A stretch of 64,000 nucleotides of DNA from Lumbricus rubellus (Eukaryota > Annelida > Clitellata > Crassiclitellata > Lumbricidae), in assembly GCA_945859605.1 (NCBI GenBank), contig OX243824.1, positions 30,756,869-30,820,868 on the forward strand. Reading direction: 5' to 3'. The translations under genes were made by a program, and so were the position numbers. Position 1 is the first letter of the stretch. Each line of letters begins with the position of its first letter. Below, one piece after another: positions 11,293-22,900 of this stretch. The notes beneath the pieces were generated by a model that was not told where the DNA came from, made no database searches, and saw only the letters and a program-made list of their open reading frames with translations.

Positions 11293-12744
11293 CCATTGGC
11301 GGCACCAGGGGAGGGTTAGGGGGCTAAGCACCTAAATGCGACTCAGCCTCATCCCAAAGCAAAAAGCAATGAATGTCCATGTATCGGCTTAGAAGTTATT
11401 TTTATCTTATTGTCGGACCTCAACTGTGGCGGACGGTCATACATCGACTCACATGATTGTGAGACATCAATTGCCACTGGGCTCGACTCCCGTACATCGA
11501 CTCTCTCTGCGACTCAACACTAGCAATGCATGCATACAGTCCTCTTATTTATACTCTAATGGTACCGGCCGGTCTGAGGTCCGAACCGGTCTGGAAGAGG
11601 AAAGAGGACTGGAGGTTTCGAACTGGCGGGGGAAGGGGGCTGAGATCCGGACCAGTCTGAACCCGGGCTAGCGGGAGGAAGGGGCTGCAGGTCCGAGCTA
11701 GGCGGCGAAGGGAAAGGGGCTGAGGTCTGCGCGGGGGTCAAGGGGGCTGAGGTCCGGACCGGTGTGAGTCCGGGCTGGCGGGAGAAGGGTGTTGAGCCCG
11801 GGTTGGCGGAAGAAGGGGATGAGATTCACAAGGACAGCAATTTTGAATTTCTCTACAATAGCGTGCCGATGCTTATGCTAATAGAATGTGCCGCAGACCG
11901 TGATGAGGTTATGTGCATCATGTCCGGCCCGCCGGCCTGCTGAGGGGCTACGCCAGTAGTTCTACACAACTATACATTGGGAAATGGGGTGTTCATTTAG
12001 CAACATCAGTCATAGGTGGAGACTTGGGGGCCAGGGTACGATCCACGAGACCCCGAAGTTTATGATTGTGGACGGAGATGCTGTTCCCCAATATTTCAAA
12101 AATATCTCGAAAATGTCATTGAAAGTTTCTAGAGTGTTATCTACTGTTTATCCATCATGAACAATTTTGCTAGGACGACAGCAAAACTGGTATACTCTTG
12201 CAGTGTGGAATTTGATAATTTCTACAACATGGAGGAAAATGATTGAACTCATAAACCATTTCTTTCAGCAATGAAATAATTATGAGAAATTTGTTAAGAC
12301 GATAGCTTAAAATGTTACCATTAAAGTGCTGATATCCAAAAAACTTAAACAATGACCTATACAAGGGGACACTTTTGAAGTCATAATCCAGGACTTTCAG
12401 CATTGAAATGATGAGCTATTTAGCAAAAAAATAACAGCCCAAATGCTATTATTGCAATGTGCAAATTCAAAAAAATTCATGAAAATCGTTCATAACAGCT
12501 AGCAAACAAGAGCCTGAAACGTGCTCCTGTCGATGTCAACAGCGAAAAACGCGCTGGTTTCTGGGGTTCCGCCCCAGACCCCCTATAGTCGATACGAGCT
12601 TCCTGCGCTCGGAACTCGCAGCTTCGCGTCTCCAGCGCATGCAGATCTACCGTACCGTCTTTAAGGAAAATGTTCTATTTGCGTCCCTGAGCGGAAGGGC
12701 TTGGGTTTCAGCCCCCAAAAACTGAAATCCTGGCGCCGCCACTG
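11293..12744. mobile_element. Possible nested hAT-like element inside the hAT at 11076
   Basis: The left end CATTGGCGGCACCAGG pairs with the right end CCTGGCGCCGCCACTG, a common CAGTGGCGGCGCCAGG-type hAT terminus, with two mismatches. Flanking 8-mers (TGCTTATG and GTTGTACT) do not match, so there is no target duplication to prove insertion. GATGCTTATGC also occurs at 11868, so internal duplication has occurred. Confidence 0.5.
11555..11830. repeat. GC-rich degenerate minisatellite
   Basis: Units built from GGGGCTGAGGTCCGGACCGG / GAACCCGGGCTGGCGGGAGAAG repeat about four times at 60-75 bp spacing, far more GC-rich than the surroundings. It lies inside the hAT elements. Confidence 0.65.
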
Positions 12745-13205
12745 GTTGTACTCGTAAAACTCCCTACATATGACATGCCCCTATGATTTTTCTATATAGT
12801 ATAGACCTGCCCATATGACAGTATACTTATAAACTTGTTAGGCTATAGGCCTAAACTTTTAACTTTTGTGGTTATAGTAAATACTAAGCCCATTTCTTAT
12901 ACAATAAAATTTTGACATTCTTATACTGGTAGTTACTAGTTAGTCTGCGACTCTGCAAAATGACTTCTTATTTAAGTTTTCATGATTTTATCGTTCATAA
13001 ATAACTGGCAAAAAAAGAGCCTAAAAAGGGCTCCAGTTGAGGTCAACAGAGCAAAAAACGCGTTGGTGGCTGGGGCTCCGCCCCAGACCCCGCTGGGGGA
13101 GCTTACGACGCTCCCTCAGACCCCCTAGTCGGTATGGGCTTCGTGCCTTCGGCACTCGCAGCTTCGCGCCTTCGGCACTCGCAGCTTCGCGCCTTCGGCG
13201 CTTCA
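12505..13205. repeat. Duplicated GGGGCTCCGCCCCAGACCCC block
   Basis: Two related segments (about 12505-12650 and 13010-13205) each contain an AGCAAAAAACGCG lead, the palindromic CTGGGGCTCCGCCCCAG, CCCCCTAGTCGGTA and ACTCGCAGCTTCGCG. The second also has three short GCCTTCGGCACTCGCAGCTTCGC repeats (13145-13200). Confidence 0.65.
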
Positions 13206-13259
13206 CAAACTGAGACCCGGCAACTTTTCCAAACCACTTTCAGCCCTGGCTACCCGAAG

Positions 13260-14030
13260 GGAGTGATCCCGCTACTGGGGCCTATTTACCAAGGAAAAAA
13301 TTCGTCATTATAATATGATAAATGATAATAGATCAGGAAGCAGATGGAAATTGGAGTATTTTTGGAATCAATTAAATAATAGCAGTGGGATACCTTAACT
13401 CTGCTCAACTTAAAAAAGAATGGAAAAATATAGATTAAATGGGTTGTTTATTTTACATTTTTAAAAATTAATTAGGATATATAAAAAGTAAGCAATCTTT
13501 TTGGGCCTCCGCAGGTCATGGGCCCGTGTTCTTTGCGCACATTACTCACATAGCCTAATAGCTAGGCTATGCCATTGATAACACGCGCCTACAAGATTTA
13601 TTTGTCGTAGCAAGCTTATTGTTCTCCGTGCATAGACGTCATTTCACCATTGACCTTGAAGAATTATTGTCCAGGAATAATGGTAGAATTCGTTTAAGAA
13701 GTAAAAATAATACGTTCTGCGAGTCAATAAAGGCTAGAATTAGCATTCAAAGTTGAACTGGTCTAAGGAAAAAGATTTTTACCAATAACAATGAGATGTC
13801 GCTAAAGTTACTGAACCAATTCGATATTAATTTTGTAGCTTGAAGCCTACATATAACTTGACCTTAAAAGATGAATGTGACGCACAGAAAATCTTGTGTG
13901 TGTCTGCGTCAAATTTGTTTCCGACTAATTCAGCTCCAATTTAAGCAAAAGATTCTAATATTTTCATCAATACTGCTCCAGTTTGAGCAAGAATATTTTC
14001 ATCAATCCAGCTCCAATAATATTGCCGTGA
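13260..14030. other. Intergenic, no gene recognised
   Basis: AT-rich. A short imperfect duplication (GCTCCA.TTT.AGCAA...TATTTTCATCAAT) occurs at about 13930-14010. Nothing else supported. Confidence 0.45.
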
Positions 14031-14040
14031 AATAATTGTC

Positions 14041-14140
14041 ATGAACCAGTTTTCGGTGAACGAATTGTCCGTAAACCAATTATTGTCGGTGAACCAATTG
14101 TGGTTGAACCAGTTGTCGGTGGACCAGTTGTCGTGGAACT
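14041..14140. repeat. Short minisatellite, unit about 20 bp
   Basis: Five degenerate units of the form GTGAACCAATTGTCG follow one another (GTGAACGAATTGTCC, GTAAACCAATTATTGTCG, GTGAACCAATTGTGG, TTGAACCAGTTGTCG, GTGGACCAGTTGTCG). Confidence 0.75.
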
Positions 14141-14709
14141 CTCTGAAAATATGTCGCTGTCGTAGTTTCTTTTAGCTCAATTCCCATGAAAAAATTGAGA
14201 AATGAATTGCTTTGTTAGATTGCTTTAGTTATTCTCAGTTGTTGATCATGCATTTTGTTTATTTAAATCACGTTGCTCAAAAATCATTGGCTCCAAGATT
14301 TTGCTGTGAGGACCTGTTGGGGCAAGATGGAGAGGTAAGTTTGCGGGTGCATTCAACTTGCCCCGCAATGATAATAACTGGTTGTCTATTAGTTTAGCGT
14401 TCTGAAATACTCGGCATTGCATGGGTTATGGCGTTGGTCGTATTCAAGTTGGATAAAAAAAAACTTTTCGTATCCAACTTGATTGCTCTCACTAAACAGA
14501 AGCCAGATTGATGAAAATTATTTTAACCGAAATAGAAGCGATATCGATAAATTAATTCGTGCTTAAATTGGAGCTGGATTGCTGAATATTGCTATTAGGC
14601 CTATTTAAATAGTAAATAGAAATAAGAATGCTCAACCTACGAATGATGTGGCAGTTTTGTTTGCGATTCTAATCGAAGCCTTCAACCCGCTAAGAAGACC
14701 GCATTTTCA

Positions 14710-14737
14710 TATATAAATATATATATATATATATATT
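14710..14737. repeat. (TA)n microsatellite
   Basis: Continuous TA dinucleotides with one AAAT interruption. Confidence 0.9.
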
Positions 14738-14871
14738 GCTATGTTACCTGAAAGATTTTTTTCTTACATATTTATTAAGACTGGATGTTGTAAAACTGAA
14801 GCATATTTTGATCAACCATAGTACATCCATTTATTACTATTAAAAACAAAATTTTTGTGTTTGTCGATAAT

Positions 14872-15346
14872 GTCCATAAAGTACGTCACGCTATATTTGA
14901 CCATTTTTAACCCCCTCCCCCTGTCACAAACTGTCACACTTTCTCGGACCCCCGAAAAGTACGTCACACTTTCTCGGACCCCCCCTCCTTAAAGTATGTC
15001 ACACTTTCCAATTTAAAATAATTAACACCTTATTCAAATTTAATCTAAAACACACTTCACTATTAAACTGTAAAGTTTCCACTTAAAAGAACTATAACAT
15101 TATTGAAATGACTTTAATAGTAGAATAGTTAATTGTCAACAGTAAGTGTTGTCACAGTGATTCATTGAAGCAGTAACTCAATGTAGATTGAATTTGAAAA
15201 GAAAAATTGCAAAAATTAGACTAGACAATTATATAATACACATCATTAAAAAATGTGTGACGTCACACATGGCCTGACCCCCTACCCCTGTCACAAACTG
15301 TCACACTTTCTTACACCCCCCCTGGAACGTGACGTACTTTATGGAC
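14872..15346. mobile_element. MITE with 19-bp perfect TIRs
   Basis: GTCCATAAAGTACGTCACG at the left and its exact complement at 15328-15346 bound a 475-bp element. Both subterminal regions repeat CCCTGTCACAAACTGTCACACTTTC in the same orientation (about 14920 and 15290) and related GTCACACTTTC motifs. It is noncoding. No target duplication is obvious. Confidence 0.85.
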
Positions 15347-15559
15347 GGCTCCCAACCAACTTACCCCATGCAGTCATGGAAGTATTTAGGATAATTTGTG
15401 CCAACTAAGAATATATTTTAATGCTTGAAATTCAGCAAGAATGTAAAGTCTAGCTGTTACAAATCAATACCATACTCTGTGGAAAATACCAATTAGGTTT
15501 ATGTTGTCATTATCGTAGATGATCATAATGTGTAAAATAAAACCTATAATGTAGGTCTA

Positions 15560-16554
15560 CACGGTGATTCATTAAAAAACGTCCCATATATAAGTTGGCA
15601 TAAATCATGTGGATGACCATCAAATTTAATGAAATTTAAGAATAATGAAGCTGGATGATCTAGCCAAGTGCTATATAAATTATGTCACGTTCAGAGCTAT
15701 AATGACGTAACGCGGATGACGAAACTAATGACGTCACGATAATCTCGAGAAATAAGCAAGATTTTAACGTTCCTGTCAGTCACTGAGGTTGTATCATGCA
15801 AACCTGGTCAATTTAATCTGGTTTGGCCTTCTGGTGAGAAATTGTTTACTGTGGCATCACCCAGTAACAATCAGAATGTTCACAATCACGCATCTGCCGG
15901 TACACAGGAGAGGGACGTTCCAGTAAATCGTCTTTTGCGGAATCGACCAATTTTCGGCAAATCCGTATCTGTCGGGGTCTCTGCACACGGTCGTACGAAC
16001 ATATCCATTTAATCGAACCGGGCGTTAAGATCAATGGACAATATCACAAAGATGTTCTACTAAAACAGGGCCTTTTACCAGACATTCGTGACATTACCGA
16101 TGAGTATTTCATCTTCCAGCAGGATGGCGCTCCTGCGCACAGAGCACGGGACACTGTTGCGTTACTGGAAACTGAAACACCTGATTTCCTCCCGCCTACT
16201 TGGTGGCCACCCAACAGCCCTGATTTAAATCCAGTGGACTATAAGATATGAAGTGTCATGCAAGAGAAGGTCTGCAGATCTCGAATATGTGATGTCAGGG
16301 AGTTGCGAAGTCGAATTGTGGAGGCATGGGATGAGATGGATCAGCGCATCATCGATGAATCAGTCAAACAGTGGCGTACTCGTCTTTGCGCATGCATAGC
16401 TGCCAAAGGGGGTAAATTTGAACATAAACATTAACTTTCAGAATGTTTAGAAATAACTCCTCTGTATTCCTTTAAAATTTCTTTTACATAGCATGACATT
16501 TGACGGAGTTACAGTGAAATATGCAGGTGGACGTTTTTTTAATGAATCACCGTG
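15560..16554. mobile_element. Tc1/mariner-type transposon, TA-flanked, inactive
   Basis: The ends CACGGTGATTCATTAAAAAA and the complementary ...TTTTTTAATGAATCACCGTG form TIRs of about 26 bp that differ by one A/T in a homopolymer. TA dinucleotides flank the element at 15558-15559 and 16555-16556. At 995 bp it is shorter than a complete mariner. It carries a damaged transposase frame on the + strand. Confidence 0.92.
15832..16434 (+). pseudogene. Degenerate mariner-type transposase (DD37D-like), C-terminal two thirds
   Basis: In one frame the text reads GEKLFTVASPSNNQN and continues to a stop near 16010. A frameshift near 16000-16015 then moves into EPGVKINGQYHKDVLLKQGL, FIFQQDGAPAHRARDTV and WWPPNSPDLNPVDY. 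The last two carry the second and third catalytic Asp, with 37 residues between them. A TGA stands where family members have Trp just after VDYKI. The helix-turn-helix N-terminus is missing. DD37D spacing suggests a maT-like branch; that assignment is inference. Confidence 0.8.
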
Positions 16555-16898
16555 TATATTCGCCAAATTCCCCTACACAGTGACTTTCTGCAGTTAGGCC
16601 TGTTAGGCTTTAATTTTATCACGAGACGTATCAAAGGTTAAGGATCCCGAAATCATATCTGATGAAAGTCATTACATCAGTGTATTTAAATGAATAGGTT
16701 CATTATCAAAACTTATGTCATCGGCAAAGAATGATTAGATCTAATGAAAGCCTAAGGGGAAAGAAGGCCTATCATATCCGATTAAATCTTCTGTAGGCCT
16801 ACTTGAGTGTGCCCCTATCGCCGACGTCACTTCCTGTCTCATAGTAACGAACGCTTTCGATCTGCTAAGAAAAGTCGATATTCAACTGGGACAACACA

Positions 16899-16923
16899 AT
16901 GAGGTCGTTATACATATTTGGAG
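16899..16923 (+). CDS. Gene A exon 1: start of signal peptide
   Basis: ATG begins MRSLYIFG plus one base, followed by the donor gttagt. The context GGGACAACACAATG is nearly identical to those of the exons at 40951 (GGACAGCACAATG) and 59388 (GGACAACACAATG). Joined to 24993 it gives a hydrophobic signal peptide. A 25-base exon would be missed by ORF-based prediction; homology among three loci is the evidence. Confidence 0.82.
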
Positions 16924-19900
16924 GTTAGTCAATTTAATTATAATTTTGCTGAAAATTAATTTCAGATGAAAAGCTGAGAACTCTAACCAGAGAAATAAAA
17001 GTAGCCTACATTAATAAAAACTTAGGTCTAATAACTTTTATTTTATTCCGCAATCGATCGAGTCAATCGAAAATTCTTCGAATCGATGGACTTGCAAGTC
17101 GCTAGTTTTGTCTACTCTATCTATCGTTTTTTCGTCGACTCGACTCTGAAATACATGTAGTTCACTTATTTTTTTGCAGCTAAATCACTAGTGACCTGCA
17201 TGATAATAGGCTAATGACGTAAATCCGTGTTTACAAACAATAGTCTGCCTGATATAAAAAAAGCTGGAACAAATTTGTTACAAGCCAGTTTTATGATAAT
17301 TAGTTAGGTTATAGCATGTAGTGCAACATATTAAAACCTGCAAAGAAAATATCATCGGGAAAAACACAGAACACCCCCAAAGTATCGCACTTTATGACAC
17401 ACATTTAAGGCTGTAACTCTGTTTACAGTTGGCGTATTTGGTTCTGTCATACATTATAGTAAATCGTTCCAATGCAGATATTGCAGCACAGGTACCAACA
17501 GTCAGTTTGCTGAGTATAAATGTCAGGGTGAGAATTTTCAGGGGGGCTGTGGGGTTAAACCCCCATTTTGGGGGGACCCATAGTAAAGTCTTCATTGCAC
17601 ACCCCAGGTTCATATAAATAAATGTCTGACCCCAGTTATTATTCTACAATTCTAATACAGCACTTGCACTATCAGTCAATAAACAATACAATAAATTACT
17701 CAATACAATACAATAAACTGCCAATCTTTGCCATGCAGCTAGCCAAAAACCAAGTGCATGCCCAGAGACCACAACGAGGAGGTGTTGGCAAAGGTCTCCG
17801 TAGTTCATTCATCAGCAGCCTTGAAGCAACTAATTTCAGCATAATTATCAAGAGCATACACCCAATAATCCAAATTTTGATTAAATTCTAATTTGAAATT
17901 TTCTATTTACGGTAAAAGACAAACAGCAAAAGTGAGAAAAGTTGACATAAAACACCAAGTCATAAAAAGAAAAGAATCTCAAGAAGATTATTTGGCAATC
18001 TTGGATTCCTTACCCAGTAACAACACAAAGAATAAAAACAGGAAGAATATCCAATCAGCATAAAATACATATAATAATACAAAGAAAAAAAGTGATATGG
18101 GAAAAGTGAAAGTGATAGTTGTAAAATGACATAAAGCAACATCGCACAGAAAAGATGAGGATCTCAAGAGAAAAAATGATGCTCTGGAAAGAGAAACAAC
18201 ACACATGGCAATAGTGGATTCCTTATCCAGTAACAAGACAAAGAATGAAAAGAGGAAGAATATCCAATCAGCATAAAATTCATATAATAATACAAAGAAA
18301 AAGTGATATTTGGAAAAGTGAAAGTGATAGTAGTGATATGACATAAAGCAACATCACACAGAAAAGATGAGGATCTCAAGAGTAAAAATGATGCTCTGGA
18401 AAGAGAAACAACAAACATAGCAATAGTGGATTCCTTAACCAGCAACAAGGTTAAGTGTTACATGAAGAAGAGTATCCAAGCAGCAAGAAAGAGATATACC
18501 GGTAATGAGACAGACAGAGAAACTGATGTGAAAAGAAATATGAATTTGAGATAACTGAAAAGACTGCAGAAGCAGAAAACTAGGCATTCAGGCAACTGTG
18601 TACAAAACGACAAAACTCCAAATCCAACTATGAGAAAACAAGAAAGAAACAGAGTAAAGCTGAAGCTCAGTTAGCATAAAGCATGGACAGATTACAAGCG
18701 CATAGCAGACCAACCCCTTTAAGACTAAATAAACATAAAATTAAATAGCCTCAAGCTGTAGATGAATGAACTACCCAAATGCATTCAAACACATAATGAG
18801 AAAAGGTGATGCATTTGGTCATCACCTTTCTCACACAAGCATAATACACAGATAGAGCAGCAGCGAACTTTGATGAATGAGGCGTAAAGCCTATCCCGAC
18901 AGGGTTAAATGGATCCCGATAGGGTTTAATGGACAGTGGAAACCGAAAGGGTTACATGGATCCCGATAGGGGTTTAATGTGGGGAGTAAAGGATCTTGCG
19001 GTCTTTGCTTCTGTAGTAGTAATTATTCTGTTGTGGATTGTTTACTGTGTCACAAATCACTGATCCATATATGTGGTAGCTTCCACGATTTCTTCTTCAA
19101 AACACATGCCGTCAAAGAATATATATTCTTGTTCACATGATTCAACGAGGGCTCCAAAATTAATTTCACTGTCACCAACCAGAGGGGCAGCAATTATGTG
19201 GACTTCCTCACAGTCATCATCGCTATCAGCCATCAATTCAGCAGCAGTCTGCATGGAGGCATTGATGCACAATTCACCATAACAGTTCTTGCATGCTGGT
19301 ACACAGTGCAATCCATAGGAGCAGCACGTGCACAGTTTTGATCCACATGGACTGCTGGCTGAAGTCTTGCATTTGCAAGCAATTACATTCAAAACATCTT
19401 CAGGAGCTGCCTTCAAGTCTGTCATTATTGGAACATATACACCGTCACGTACCTTCCATCCCCAATCAGTCGGATTTAATCCAGTAGTCTGCAAAGTTTT
19501 CCACCATACAACTTGCAAGTGGACTCGCAACAAATGGAAGTAGGCTGCACGTTCAGTCGGAGGCAGTCGCTCAGGACGAGGTCTGCTGCGTGATTTGGCT
19601 AGTAACTGCATATACTTTATGTAGCGCAAGTGGTTCAGTGATTCACCATCCTTGCCACCATATAGTAATACTAAAACCTTCAATCCAGCCATTGCAACTT
19701 GTTCACAACTCGCAGTTGGTGAAGACAATATTTGGTTAAGTGCTTTTGTTTCTGGGTTTCTGTCAAACTGTCTGTAAACTGCTGACTTACCCAGACCATA
19801 CATAGCTGATGTGGTGTCACAGCCACTTATAGCGTGGATCAGTAATAGCTGTTCAGCATTACTCGCTCCAATGTTCTGTTGTATGACACGCACAGGTGTA

Positions 19901-22900
19901 ATCGCAGTACGTGCTGCCCGCACTCTTGTGACTTCAGATAGCATATATATGTCAGCCATGTCCTGTGTAATGTGATGAACTAGCATCACTAAGATATCAG
20001 TATCATCCGCCACGACTGTAAAAGGTCGTTTATCAGATGCTAAGTCCAATGCTGTTTTAACAAGACCAGCCACACAATTCCATCGATTTATGAGATCGTT
20101 TTATTAAAAACAGTAAAATTGAAGCAGAAAGTTACGGTTAATTGCTTAAGTTTTCGAATGTTAATCCCGATGAAGGCATAGATTCTTGCCGAAAAGGCGT
20201 TTAATTGCTTAAATTTTTATAGTTTACTCCTGAAGAAGGCATGATCTTGCCGAAACGTCGAGTATTTGTAACTTTCTGCTTCAATTTTACTGTTTTCCTC
20301 TACTGATATACCTGCAACATATTTTCTGCATTGGGCCAAAGTGCTATCACCACGCCTATTACTAGCATCTAAAATGGTTTTCATTCCTCTCGCTTGTGCA
20401 ACTGCAGTCAGTCTCAAGTCACTAGTCGAAGGACTAGTAACAGAACGACAAACGATTTATCCCCGCAGTGCACCGTCGTATCTGCCCGATTCGCCATTAT
20501 CGCCCAACTCAATTACAAACTGCTGCGAAAATGCTGCACAGCGCTAATAAGTTAAACTACCCGATAAAATCTAAGCAATCCTTAACAATTAAACGTTATC
20601 TAACTCTGAACTAACTTCAAACTCGTACGAAAATAAAGAAATTTGACAAAAATTACATCATTGAATTACGCGCTATTGACATAAACATGCAACCAAAGGC
20701 TGTAACCAGGCTGTAACTCTGCATAGAAAAGACTACGCACGACATCAATTCGCCAACAAAATAGTCCCAGATTTAAGTTCAAATTTCACATTTTGCCAAA
20801 GGTAGGTTCATTGCAGGTTTTTATGAGAATGAGTCTAAAGCCTACTTAACACATTGGACCAAAAATCGCTTTGTAACAAATTTGTTCCAGCTTTTGAAAT
20901 TTTGGGTTTAATTCTGACCTACTACAACTGCAAGTAGCCTAATGAAACTCTTGGCCACTGGCGTTTTCGCATTAGTCGAACTGTGGAAGCTAGGTTATAG
21001 AATATTGTGATACATTTTTTCACGGTGGAAATGGACTGGAACGATTAAGATGCGTTTAAAATGTAGTTTCACGAAATTCCAGCTCTGCAGTCACTATAGT
21101 TAGTAGGCTAAGCCTACCGACGATCTAAAAACATTGGAAAGTCTACGTTGAAGGAATGCGTCGACTTTTCATTCTGATCTGTGACATCATTTTGGTCAAC
21201 TTTACAGTGAGTAGTAATGGGAGCCGCAGCTGCCGCACACGGTTAATTTGTTTACCCGAGTCGCCATATCTTGTTTCGAATCCAAACACCTTTGTTGTTG
21301 CTTCCGGATAGGAAATTTCATCAAATGATTAGTGTCATTTCGTCTCGTCGAAATATAGGCCTAGTGCTCTTAATTTTGACGAGATTCTTTGGGGAGTGTG
21401 GTTGCGCACTGGATAATACGCTGGCATGAAGAGCGAGAGGCACAGACATCGCGCCTCGTTGGGTGGACGTGCTTTGTAGGCTGCTATTAGCACCGTGTAT
21501 TTAAAGCTGTTTGTTTCGTTAGAAATTAAGATTTAGCTTAGCCTATATGTCTTTTGTAATTTGCGTCCTCGTGAATTGCTTGACTGCAAAACTGTAGCCT
21601 ACACTGTAACCGATTGTGGCCTTTCAACCGTATTGTTTCAATAAAAAGGCCTATTAATATGAGTTTTCCGATCTCATGAACTGGGATTAGGCCTATATTA
21701 TAATGAAGCAGTCGTCAGCATTATTTTTGACAAAAGACTGCAGCAGTCCACGTCGTCGAGTTAAGTCGATCGTAGTAGGACCTACAAGACTCGGTCGACT
21801 GGAGGTATAATAATGAAAATTTCTAAGCGTTGTATTCTTCGTTACTTATAATTTTTTATATGCAATTTGTGCCATATCGAAAGCGGTTAAAACCTGGTGG
21901 TCGAATCTTCCAATGCTGGTGTCGCCATAAACGTTGGCCTACAAGCTTAATTAGGCCTACTTAAAGAAAAGCATTCTTGATTAGACTAATTTATGCTGTA
22001 ATCAACATATAAAAAGTGATTCTAAGTGTTTGAAGTGTTCTAAATAATGTTCAAAGCGAGGCAACTAGAATCTAGTGAGTGACTCTAGAATTAATGTTCT
22101 TATGTGTTCTAAATGTTCTAGGTGTTCTAAATGCAAAGCAAACAAATTCAGCTGGTATGAATAATACACCTGCTAATGGCAATGTTTATAACAAAGCAAA
22201 ATGGTAGCAAATTTGAAAAAATAAACTCTCACGGAAGTGGCTTTCTCAACTTCTCAACTTCTTGTCATCTGGGTGAATGCAATTATAATTGAGGGATACT
22301 TTATTTTGTGACACCGGCAGAAAGATAATGCGGTGGAATACAGGACGGGAGACCTGCCCACGTATTATGCTCATGCCAGGTTGAAACAGAGTCAATAACA
22401 CTTTGACCCCATCTGTTTATCTCAAAGAAAATTTGTCGCGAATTAGGCCTAGTCTACTTGCACGTGAAACGATTTCAAATTCATCCATTAATCAAAATGG
22501 TCATTACCAAAGCAATATAATTATTATATAAGCTTATAATAAGCCTATGTATAGGCTCCCTATTATAATAGTTAGCGAAGAGGTAATACGTTTCTTCAGT
22601 TTCATGTCAGTACTCAGTTCACGTTATTTCAACTCTCAAGTTCGGTTGAACTGAAGGTATGCGGACTAGGCTACTGATCGCAGGTCAACTGATCTAGGGT
22701 CTACTGATCTAGGGACTACTGATCAAGGGACTACTGGTCAGAGGCAACTGATCAAGGTACTATTGATCACAAATTATATATCGCACATCGAACATCGAAC
22801 GAATCATCAAACGACATCTTGGGGTCCGATTTGTTTGCCAAGAAATGCTAATTTAAACTTCCCACGACCCTACTACAAATTACACAACAATTTCTTTACT

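Larger units (their letters stand above)
11076..13248. mobile_element. hAT-type element with exact 8-bp target duplication
   Basis: The ends are CAGGGCTGAAAGTG and CACTTTCAGCCCTG, perfect 14-bp inverted repeats, flanked by GCTACCCG at 11068-11075 and 13249-13256. CAGGG ends and 8-bp duplication indicate hAT. The 2173-bp interior has no transposase. It contains palindromic GGGTCTGAGACCCGG blocks near both ends, a GC-rich minisatellite (11555-11830), two copies of a CTGGGG(C/T)TCCGCCCCAGACC block, and what looks like a second, nested hAT-like pair of ends (11293 and 12744). Confidence 0.93.
17259..20895 (-). mobile_element. DNA transposon with XPG-like nuclease gene (Academ-like), in gene A intron 1
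   Basis: Perfect 25-bp inverted repeats bound it: AAAAGCTGGAACAAATTTGT plus five more bases at 17259-17283, complement at 20871-20895. Subterminal AAAACCTGCAA(A/T)GAA is also inverted. The interior carries a long minus-strand gene with XPG/FEN1-like and Cys-rich motifs, the combination described for Academ transposons. A target duplication is not clear; only A-rich flanks are seen. It also contains a 212-bp tandem repeat, CCCGATAGGG short repeats (18895-18980) and a nested MITE (20107-20296). Confidence 0.65.

Noticed and set aside
15846..16034. Minus-strand 62-residue frame in the mariner
   Set aside because: It is antisense to the transposase frame, which has the recognisable catalytic motifs.
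4497..16898. A C-terminal exon for gene 0 similar to 36893-37263
   Set aside because: I looked for the TCGT...LCYFW, FGCLV and LSCADD motifs with a phase-1 acceptor and found none. Gene 0 may be truncated or its exon too diverged to see.
17960..18448. Overlapping minus-strand open frames that look hydrophobic
   Set aside because: They are repeats of a 212-bp tandem unit, have no splice or domain support and lie inside a transposon.
19057..20096. Treating the XPG-like gene as a host gene
   Set aside because: Perfect inverted repeats bound the region, the frame lacks a start and is cut by a MITE, and it lies antisense within a host intron.
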